NCBI GenBank assembly: GCA_002402275.1
Contig: DHFN01000215.1
Span: 1 to 11,298 of the forward strand
Reading direction: 5' to 3'
Origin: Anaerolineales bacterium UBA4823
GTDB lineage: Bacteria > Chloroflexota > Anaerolineae > Anaerolineales > UBA4823
Length of the DNA: 11,298 nt
Shown: piece by piece, positions 5,882-11,298 of the stretch
How positions within the stretch are numbered: the first letter of the stretch is position 1
Layout of the letters: each line of letters starts with the position of its first letter
The notes under the pieces: model-generated
What the model was told of the DNA's origin: nothing
What the model saw: the letters and a program-made list of their open reading frames with translations, nothing else
Databases searched by the model: none
Made by a program: the position numbers and the translations under genes

Positions 5882-7243
5882 ATGAGTGTCAATTTTATAT
5901 TCCCGGAATCATCTATCTTCAATAACCATCCTTTCAAAACCCAAATTATTCAAGCATTGGCGAAAGCTCTCGAAACCGTAGCGGGCGATAAGGTTGTAGA
6001 AACTAGCCTCAAAATAGGGGAAAATAATTTAATGGTTCAAAATGACATTTTCCCACTCGATCCAAAGGGAAAACTTGTCATAGCAGCATTTGGAAAAGCC
6101 GCCGTAGCTATGCTAAAAGGCGCTCAAAACACCTTAGACCAACGAATAGACCGTTCCTTGGTAGTTACAAAAAAGAAAACAGAATGTTTACTACCCAATA
6201 CCAAGATCGTCTATGGTGATCATCCGGTACCCGGGCAAAACAGTCTATTTGCTTCTCGCCAACTTGAAACTTTTATTCGATCATTGTCGCCAGCTGATAC
6301 TTTGGTTTGTTTAATTTCAGGGGGTACATCCTCTTTATTGAGTTATCCCCGTCCTCCGATTACTCTAAATCACCTACAACGAACAACCCGTTTATTATTA
6401 CAATGTGGAGCCTCTATCCAAGAAATCAATTGCATTCGAAAACACTTGGAACGATTTAAAGGTGGCGGGTTGGTATCTTATGCCCATACAGCCCGAGTTA
6501 TTAGTTTAATATTGTCCGATGTCATAGGTGACGATCCTGCCACGATTGCGTCAGGGATGACCTCGCCAGATCCAACCACCTTCGCTGAAGCAATCCAAAT
6601 TATCCAACATTATCATATCGAGAAAAAAATTCCACCTCGAGTCTTGCAATATCTTCAAGACGGGAACGCTGGAAAAGTGCCCGAAACCCCAAAACCTGAA
6701 GATCCTCAATTTATGAACGTAAAAAATTATTTGATCGGCACCAATTCACAAGCCTGTCAGGCTGCTTCCAACACCCTCCAACAAATGGGAATTTCCACCC
6801 TGCATCTGACTTCATATTTACAAGGTGAAGCTTGCCAAGTTGGGAAAGTTTTTGCTGCACTTACCCGGCAACTTTCCAAAGCATCCCCCTTTACCAAACC
6901 GATCTGCTGGATAGCCGGCGGGGAGACCACCGTAACTGTTCACGGAACAGGGATAGGGGGGCGTAATCTTGAGCTGGCATTGGGAGCGGTTAAAGATTTA
7001 GCCGGAATTCCCAATTCATTGCTCATTACCTTAGCAAGTGATGGAGAGGATGGTCTTAGTCCGGCCGCCGGTGCACTAGTTGATGGGACAACCTGGCAAC
7101 GAGCCCTTGAATTGGGTTTAAATCCCGACTCGTTTTTAGCCAATAATGATTCGTATAACTTCTTTCACACCTTAGGAGATGTATTCTATACTTCTCCAAC
7201 CGAAACCAACGTCAACGACCTCGTCTTTTTATTTGTTTATTAA
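5882..7243 (+). CDS. Glycerate 2-kinase (GckA/MOFRL family)
   Basis: Phosphorylates D-glycerate, normally at the 2-hydroxyl, to 2-phosphoglycerate, linking glycerate or serine-cycle breakdown to lower glycolysis. The N-terminal DUF4147 domain shows FGKAA (Lys72, the probable catalytic lysine), GDHPVPGQNS, LISGGTSSLL (144-153) and the basic segment INCIRKHLERFKGGGL. The C-terminal MOFRL domain shows IAGGETTV, GIGGRNLELALGA (Arg361 in GGRN), LASDGEDGLSPAAGALVDG and the closing TNVNDLVF. At 453 aa the length is normal and both domains are complete. The ATG lies 6 bp after the SRAP stop with a weak ribosome binding site, which suggests translational coupling. No obvious terminator follows; the next 50 bp lead into the proS promoter. 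Confidence 0.92.
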   Translation: MSVNFIFPESSIFNNHPFKTQIIQALAKALETVAGDKVVETSLKIGENNLMVQNDIFPLDPKGKLVIAAFGKAAVAMLKGAQNTLDQRIDRSLVVTKKKTECLLPNTKIVYGDHPVPGQNSLFASRQLETFIRSLSPADTLVCLISGGTSSLLSYPRPPITLNHLQRTTRLLLQCGASIQEINCIRKHLERFKGGGLVSYAHTARVISLILSDVIGDDPATIASGMTSPDPTTFAEAIQIIQHYHIEKKIPPRVLQYLQDGNAGKVPETPKPEDPQFMNVKNYLIGTNSQACQAASNTLQQMGISTLHLTSYLQGEACQVGKVFAALTRQLSKASPFTKPICWIAGGETTVTVHGTGIGGRNLELALGAVKDLAGIPNSLLITLASDGEDGLSPAAGALVDGTTWQRALELGLNPDSFLANNDSYNFFHTLGDVFYTSPTETNVNDLVFLFVY

Positions 7244-7292
7244 ATGCGTCGTCCAGTTTATCTCATCAGAACTCATCCTCTTTTTCAAAACC

Positions 7293-7320
7293 TTGACAGA
7301 CCCTTAACTGATGGTAAACT
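7293..7320 (+). promoter_or_regulatory. Strong sigma-70 type promoter of the proS leader
   Basis: TTGACA (7293-7298) matches the consensus -35 exactly. After 16 bp comes TAAACT (7315-7320) with an extended -10 TG (7312-7313). The start point is predicted at about 7326-7330. That places the 5' end of the RNA at, or within a few bases of, the ATG of the leader peptide (7330), so the leader peptide mRNA may be leaderless. Confidence 0.75.
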
Positions 7321-7329
7321 AGGAAAACT

Positions 7330-7386
7330 ATGAAATTTAATTTATCATTTGAGCCCGCTCCGACCCCATACTTCCGAATGCGTTAA
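7330..7386 (+). CDS. Putative proline-rich leader peptide of proS (18 aa)
   Basis: The short frame reads MKFNLSFEPAPTPYFRMR and stops with TAA at 7384-7386. Three of five consecutive codons (7354-7368) are proline: CCC, CCG and CCA. It begins at the expected transcription start of the proS promoter and ends just before the RNA segment that can act as antiterminator arm. AGGA (7321-7324) precedes the ATG by 5 nt, but may lie upstream of the transcript. A proline-codon cluster ahead of prolyl-tRNA synthetase, followed by a terminator, is what amino-acid attenuation predicts: ribosomes would pause here when charged tRNA-Pro is scarce. I do not recognise this peptide from a named family. Evidence is positional and codon-based, without conservation data. 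Confidence 0.6.
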   Translation: MKFNLSFEPAPTPYFRMR

Positions 7387-7454
7387 TGGCTTTCGGTTAC
7401 TGTGAGTTTGTCGGGAAATAACTCAAAGAACTACCGCCCTCTGGAACGAAAGCC
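7374..7454 (+). promoter_or_regulatory. Attenuator: protector hairpin and antiterminator of proS
   Basis: GGCTTTCG (7388-7395), starting two bases after the leader stop codon, is perfectly complementary to CGAAAGCC (7447-7454), which is the loop of the downstream terminator. This 8-bp helix would block the terminator hairpin. A nested stem TGAGTT/AACTCA (7403-7408/7420-7425) helps bring the arms together. CCGAA (7374-7378), within the leader codons, can instead pair with TTCGG (7392-7396) and sequester the antiterminator arm. A ribosome on the proline codons would cover 7374-7378 and leave 7388-7395 free, while one at the stop codon would cover 7388-7396. The order is thus 1:2 protector, 2:3 antiterminator, 3:4 terminator, as in classical attenuation. 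Confidence 0.55.
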
Positions 7455-7476
7455 CCAGAGGGATTATTTTTATTAT
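7437..7476 (+). terminator. Intrinsic terminator in the proS leader
   Basis: CCCTCTGG (7437-7444) and CCAGAGGG (7455-7462) form a perfect 8-bp stem around the 10-nt loop AACGAAAGCC, followed by ATTATTTTTATTAT. It lies 14 bp before the proS start codon, between promoter and gene, so it must be conditional if the gene is expressed from 7293-7320. The loop is the partner of the antiterminator arm. Confidence 0.8.
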
Positions 7477-7490
7477 CGCGGAGGTATAAC

Positions 7491-9263
7491 ATGAGATTAT
7501 CGCAATTATTCAATCTTACTTTAAGAGAAGCACCTGCAGACGCAGAAGTGGCTAGCCATCAACTCCTTGTCCGGGCTGGTTTCATTCGTCAACTCGCAGC
7601 AGGAATTTTCACAATCATGCCGATCGGACGAATTTCACTCACCAAGATTGAAAATATCATTCGGGAGGAAATAAATGCGATTGGGGGTCAAGAGATGAGC
7701 ATGCCCGTGGTTCATCCCGCAGATATTTGGAAGGAAACTCAACGTTGGTATCAAATTGGCAGTGAAATGGGGCGGTTTAAAGATAAAAATAATCGGGATA
7801 TGGTACTGGCAATGACCCATGAAGAAGTGGTCGCCGATATCGTGCGGAAGGATATCCGCTCATACCGGCAACTGCCGCGTCTCATTTATCACATTCAAAC
7901 CAAGTGGCGCGATGATCCCCGCCCCCGGGCTGGGTTAATCCGCGTTCGGGAATTCACCATGAAAGATAGTTATACCTTAGACACAGACTGGGAAGGATTA
8001 GATCGACAATATCGCAATCATTATCAAGCCTATTTCAATATCTTTCATCGTTGTGATCTGCCAGTGATTGCAGTTAAATCGGATGTCGGAATGATGGGGG
8101 GAAAAATGGCTCATGAATATATGTATCTAACCCCCATAGGCGAAGACACTTTAATCCTATGTGACCATTGTGGCTACTCTGCCAACCGTCAGATTGCCCT
8201 CTTCAAAAAAACAGCCCCTCCAGTTGAAGATCCTCTTCCAGTGGAAAAAGTCGCAACTCCTCAAGCGAAAACCATCGAATCATTAGCTAATTTCCTCAAT
8301 ATCCCCGAATCCAAAACAGCTAAAGCAGTCTTTATGGTCGCGACCATTCCTAACGGCGATGAGGAACAAGACGTATTCATCTTTGCGGTTGTTCGCGGAG
8401 ATATGGAAATGAATGAGACCAAGTTAGCCAATACGTTGAAAGCAAAAGAGTTACGCCCAGCCACCGAGGAAGAGATCATAGCAGTAGGAGCTGTGCCTGG
8501 CTATGCTTCACCAGTTGGATTAAAAGATATTATGGTGGTTGTAGATGATTTAATCCCTCAATCCCCTAACCTGGTTGCGGGTGCTAACGAAGAAGGTTAT
8601 CACTTATTAAATACTAATTATGGAAGAGATTATCAGGCAGATCTCATCGCGGATATAACAGCCGCCCAAGAGGGGGATGGTTGCATACGCTGTGGCAGTC
8701 CGATCCGATCGGCGCGGGGAGTAGAAGTAGGTAATATCTTTAAATTAGGAACACGCTATAGCGATGCGATGGGTTGCACCTATTTAGATAAGGATGGTGT
8801 GGAGAAGCCAGTGATCATGGGTTCCTATGGAATCGGAAGCGGTCGTCTAATGGCTTGTATAGTCGAAGAGCACCACGATGAGAATGGAATTATCTGGCCC
8901 ATTACCGTCGCACCTTATCAGGTACACCTAGTCTCTTTAGGCACTCAAACCAATCCACAGATTCAAGCTGCCGCGGATAGACTGTACGATGAATTAATTG
9001 AAGCAGGCTTTGAAGTTTTATATGATGATCGAGAGGAAAGCCCAGGAGTAAAGTTCATGGATGCAGATTTAATTGGCAATCCTATCCGCATTACCATCAG
9101 TGAACGAACATTGAGGAATGATAGCGTTGAACTCAAACGTCGTGATCAATCTGAAAAGCGATTGGTGAGACTAGAGGATCTTTCCGGGGTTATATCCTCT
9201 GAAATAAAACTCTTGACCGAACAAATCAAGGGAAAAGTTGTTGAAGTTCCATTTGAAGGATAA
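7491..9263 (+). CDS. proS: Proline--tRNA ligase (bacterial type, with editing insertion)
   Basis: Charges tRNA-Pro with proline. The N-terminus MRLSQLFNLTLREAP, THEE near residue 109, motif 2 RAGLIRVREFTMKDSY (Arg153 in REF) and motif 3 GSYGIGSGRLMACIVEEHHDE (from residue 444) mark a class II bacterial ProRS. Between motifs 2 and 3 lies the YbaK-like insertion (about 230-395), which in the family clears mischarged Ala-tRNA-Pro. It is framed by two Cys pairs, CDHC (224-227) and CIRC (398-401), which together could bind a zinc ion; that is an inference. The C-terminal anticodon-binding domain runs from about 470 (VAPYQVHLVSLG). At 590 aa it is slightly longer than typical. The ATG follows CGGAGG (7479-7484) by 6 nt. 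Expression appears to be controlled by the leader attenuator. It converges with the MBL hydrolase gene, with stops only 7 bp apart. Confidence 0.97.
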   Translation: MRLSQLFNLTLREAPADAEVASHQLLVRAGFIRQLAAGIFTIMPIGRISLTKIENIIREEINAIGGQEMSMPVVHPADIWKETQRWYQIGSEMGRFKDKNNRDMVLAMTHEEVVADIVRKDIRSYRQLPRLIYHIQTKWRDDPRPRAGLIRVREFTMKDSYTLDTDWEGLDRQYRNHYQAYFNIFHRCDLPVIAVKSDVGMMGGKMAHEYMYLTPIGEDTLILCDHCGYSANRQIALFKKTAPPVEDPLPVEKVATPQAKTIESLANFLNIPESKTAKAVFMVATIPNGDEEQDVFIFAVVRGDMEMNETKLANTLKAKELRPATEEEIIAVGAVPGYASPVGLKDIMVVVDDLIPQSPNLVAGANEEGYHLLNTNYGRDYQADLIADITAAQEGDGCIRCGSPIRSARGVEVGNIFKLGTRYSDAMGCTYLDKDGVEKPVIMGSYGIGSGRLMACIVEEHHDENGIIWPITVAPYQVHLVSLGTQTNPQIQAAADRLYDELIEAGFEVLYDDREESPGVKFMDADLIGNPIRITISERTLRNDSVELKRRDQSEKRLVRLEDLSGVISSEIKLLTEQIKGKVVEVPFEG

Positions 9264-9270
9264 TGTTGAG

Positions 9271-10320
9271 CTATCTAATTCGATGATATACGATAGGGAC
9301 TAATTTATGATTCTCCTCTAAATCCTCCAGGTTTGTAATTTCTAAATAGCCGCGTGAGTAGAGATATTCAACATGAGCTCCGGTCTCTTCAAGTGCCAGG
9401 AGGATATTGTATCCGGTGACTTGCCCAAATAATTGCTCGGAAACCTGAGCAATCGTTTGAGGCTTTTTAAAGATATCTAAGATTTTCCCAAGTCGTTCTT
9501 GGTGACCATGATCAATTTCGTCAATCCGTCCAGCAAGATTCCGAATCGGAACTCCATGCCCCGCTAAGGTTAAATCAACCCCAGATGACCATTCTTTTAG
9601 CTGTTGTAGAGATTCAAAATAATGTCCCAAACCCGTGTACAAGGTAAGATGTTCAGGGGATTGATGGGGAGTGATGGGGTCCAAAACCATATCTCCACTA
9701 AAGAGAATATTATCCAATTTTATAACAACTTCACCAGCACAATGACCAGGTAAATGGAGAATCTTAAACCGGGAAAGTTGATCTTGCATTCTTTGATAAG
9801 TTGTCACATTGTCAATAGACTTCCCTAAACTTTTGGTCATTCGGTAAACCTCAAGGTATTCTGCCCGACTTTTCTCTGAAGCCCCTGCCTCAATCAGGAA
9901 TTCTGTTAATCTCTTTGAGACTATCACAACCCGTTCTTCATAATTGGTTAAGATACGTAAATCTAATTCATGAATCACAATTGGACATGAGGAATGTTGG
10001 CGGATTTGATAGCATCCACCAAAATGATCAATATGTCCATGGGTTAATAAAACTTCATCTAGAGTAGAAAAATCAACTGGTTTAGAAATCTTTTCACTAA
10101 TCCATGTCAAACTCGTTTCTAATTGACGGTTCGCTTCTGGCGATACCGAGCCAGTATCAACCAAAGTAAAATGGGCTGGCGAACTATTTTCATCGAATAT
10201 TAAGTATGCGTACCCTCGCAGCATTGGAAAAAGCTGCATCGGAATAGCGAAGATAATTGCGCCTCGATTTGTTTCGTATTGTTTGATTTGATCATCTATC
10301 TGGTTGTTTTTGGATGTCAT
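9271..10320 (-). CDS. MBL-fold metallo-hydrolase with C-terminal winged-helix-like domain
   Basis: The metallo-beta-lactamase fold is clear: LVDTG (53-57), THGHIDH (93-99) with the HxHxDH metal motif, LPGHCAGE (His193), FSGDMVL (Asp210) and LAGHG (His255) supply all ligands of a two-metal site. Residues after about 275 (LGKILDIFKKPQTIAQVSEQLF through LEETGAHVEYLYSRGYLEI) look like the winged-helix tail found in LACTB2-like hydrolases, and give the 349-aa length. The group includes hydroxyacylglutathione, acyl-CoA and RNA hydrolases, so the substrate is open. No signal peptide is present, so it is likely cytoplasmic. It lies 43 bp after the M23 gene on the same strand and may be cotranscribed; its own ribosome binding site is weak. 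Confidence 0.88.
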   Translation of the reverse strand: MTSKNNQIDDQIKQYETNRGAIIFAIPMQLFPMLRGYAYLIFDENSSPAHFTLVDTGSVSPEANRQLETSLTWISEKISKPVDFSTLDEVLLTHGHIDHFGGCYQIRQHSSCPIVIHELDLRILTNYEERVVIVSKRLTEFLIEAGASEKSRAEYLEVYRMTKSLGKSIDNVTTYQRMQDQLSRFKILHLPGHCAGEVVIKLDNILFSGDMVLDPITPHQSPEHLTLYTGLGHYFESLQQLKEWSSGVDLTLAGHGVPIRNLAGRIDEIDHGHQERLGKILDIFKKPQTIAQVSEQLFGQVTGYNILLALEETGAHVEYLYSRGYLEITNLEDLEENHKLVPIVYHRIR

Positions 10321-10363
10321 TCTGCTTCGCTTTCATTGCTATCAAAAATAAAATCGTGTTTAT

Positions 10364-11209
10364 TCATGGAGGAGGTGTTTGTTGAGTTCTTAAGATCAAC
10401 ATAGGATCAAAATGCCTAAACAAACCCGAGGTCCGCCAAATTAAATATTGGTCTCGTTCTTCCTCACTAGCATCTTTCGTATAATATGCCATACTGGTGA
10501 ATACCTGACCTGGCTTTCCAATTCTCATTTCTAAATGCAAGTGAGCTGTTCCAGCATTCCCGCTCTTCCCCACTTTTCCTAGTAGCTGACACTTTACAAT
10601 CGAGTCCCCCACGTTTAATGGTTTAAGTTCATTTAGGTGAGCATAGAGGATATAAAGTGATTCATTCTTTTCCATCCCGATCAGATTATCGAAATAAATC
10701 GGCATCTGACCATCCGGGATTTCTAAAATAACGGCATTTCCGTAAGGAAAACGATCATTAATCAATGTAGAAACTCTCCCCCCTAGTATAGCTTGGATAT
10801 CCTCTCCAGCAATAGATTCTCGGCCATATTTTCGGTAATAAGCAAAATCCACCCCCTGATGCCGTCCATCTTGACCGGCCGGGGGTGGATGATAACCATC
10901 CGAAACAATCTCCTCCAGATCCGCCAAAGGAGTTGTCTTGAGGGGTGAACAGATCGGATAATTATTAGCTGGCAATTGAGTTGATATTGCGGAATCGGAG
11001 GACTCTTTTTGTAAAGAAATTGTACTCGGACTAAGCTGTAAGCGGGGTGTTGAAAGGGGAGAAAAGGTTCTAGGTAAATTGGGAGGTATGGTTGGTTGGG
11101 TAGTACCTATGGTTTCATCCATCCCCGGTGTATTTGCTAGGCATGCACTGGTCCCGATCAAAAATAATAGGGCGATACCCAAAATTCTCCAAACCGATTT
11201 ATCAAGCAT
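10364..11209 (-). CDS. M23 family metallopeptidase, probable lipoprotein
   Basis: The N-terminus MLDKSVWRILGIALLFLIGTSAC is a signal peptide ending in a possible lipobox (TSAC, Cys23; the -3 Thr is not ideal). A low-complexity region rich in Pro, Ser and Thr (about 25-80) follows as a spacer. The peptidase domain shows GRHQGVDF (His117, Asp121), YAHL (His191) and GNAGTAHLHLEMR (His223, His225), so the Zn ligands and catalytic His of LytM-type M23 enzymes are intact. These enzymes cut peptidoglycan cross-bridges or process surface proteins; here it would act outside the cytoplasmic membrane. The frame extends to a TTG at 11266, but the ATG at 11209 places the signal peptide correctly and is chosen, although no strong ribosome binding site is seen. 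Its upstream region overlaps the divergent tRNA promoter. Confidence 0.9.
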   Translation of the reverse strand: MLDKSVWRILGIALLFLIGTSACLANTPGMDETIGTTQPTIPPNLPRTFSPLSTPRLQLSPSTISLQKESSDSAISTQLPANNYPICSPLKTTPLADLEEIVSDGYHPPPAGQDGRHQGVDFAYYRKYGRESIAGEDIQAILGGRVSTLINDRFPYGNAVILEIPDGQMPIYFDNLIGMEKNESLYILYAHLNELKPLNVGDSIVKCQLLGKVGKSGNAGTAHLHLEMRIGKPGQVFTSMAYYTKDASEEERDQYLIWRTSGLFRHFDPMLILRTQQTPPP

Positions 11210-11234
11210 TTCAAAAAGATATTTTACTATTTTC

Positions 11235-11263
11235 TTGCCAGAAAAAACGGAGTGCGCTATAAT
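11235..11263 (+). promoter_or_regulatory. Promoter of the tRNA gene
   Basis: TTGCCA (11235-11240), a 17-bp spacer, and TATAAT (11258-11263). The predicted start, near 11270, leaves a 5' leader of about 6 nt before the tRNA. It lies within the upstream region of the M23 gene, so transcription of the two is divergent and closely packed. Confidence 0.75.
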
Positions 11264-11275
11264 CAATCTTTAGAT

Positions 11276-11298
11276 CGGGGCGTGGCGCAGACCGGCTA
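11276..11298 (+). tRNA. 5' end of a tRNA gene, probably tRNA-Pro (cut by window edge)
   Basis: The first 23 nt fit the tRNA pattern exactly: acceptor strand CGGGGCG, T8, G9, D-stem GCGC, A14, G15, then loop with G18-G19 and A21. The anticodon lies outside the window. A C at position 1 with CGGGGCG and a GCGC D-stem is what I expect for bacterial tRNA-Pro, but the identity is an inference. A good promoter stands just upstream. Confidence 0.75.

Noticed and set aside
7327..7490. T-box riboswitch in front of proS
   Set aside because: TGGAAC in the terminator arm faintly recalls the T-box motif, but there is no stem I, specifier loop or AGGGUGGNACCGCG box, and the leader is short. The leader-peptide model explains more of the sequence.
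9264..9300. Bidirectional terminator between proS and the MBL gene
   Set aside because: Only a weak CTATC/GATAG pairing with no T-run; the two stops are 7 bp apart.
1..11298. CRISPR arrays, IS elements, prophage genes
   Set aside because: No regularly spaced repeats, transposase or phage-like proteins found on either strand.

Overview
The window looks like part of a moderately AT-rich bacterial chromosome, probably a member of the Chloroflexota (Anaerolineae-like). That assignment is an inference. It rests on the mix of GlmS, bacterial ProRS with an editing insertion, an SRAP protein, MOFRL glycerate kinase, a phosphodiester glycosidase-domain protein and an M23 lipoprotein, and on the style of the intergenic palindromes. 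No phage, IS transposase or CRISPR array is visible.

Layout. 1-364 (-): start of a LigB/DODA-type extradiol dioxygenase cut by the window edge. 365-1285: a long non-coding stretch with several palindromic repeats, then an extended -10 promoter and a structured leader that looks like a divergent glmS ribozyme. 1286-3127 (+): glmS. 3151-4261 (-): a secreted, membrane-anchored phosphodiester glycosidase-domain protein split by a +1 frameshift. 4262-4620: intergenic region with a promoter. 4621-7243 (+): a tight three-gene run of SAM methyltransferase, SRAP (HMCES/YedK) and glycerate 2-kinase. 7244-7490: a promoter, an 18-codon proline-rich leader peptide, competing RNA hairpins and an intrinsic terminator. 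7491-9263 (+): proS. 9271-10320 and 10364-11209 (-): an MBL-fold hydrolase and, upstream of it, an M23 metallopeptidase lipoprotein. 11235-11298 (+): a strong promoter and the first 23 bases of a tRNA gene, possibly tRNA-Pro.

Regulation is the most interesting content. Two housekeeping genes each carry a cis-acting RNA leader that senses the product or substrate of the gene. glmS has a ribozyme-like leader carrying an unusual two-hairpin insertion. proS appears to be controlled by classical ribosome-mediated transcription attenuation: a leader peptide with Pro codons CCC, CCG and CCA in five codons, a protector hairpin, an antiterminator and a terminator, all correctly spaced. I know of no described case of this arrangement on proS, so this is the best candidate for a previously undescribed system here.
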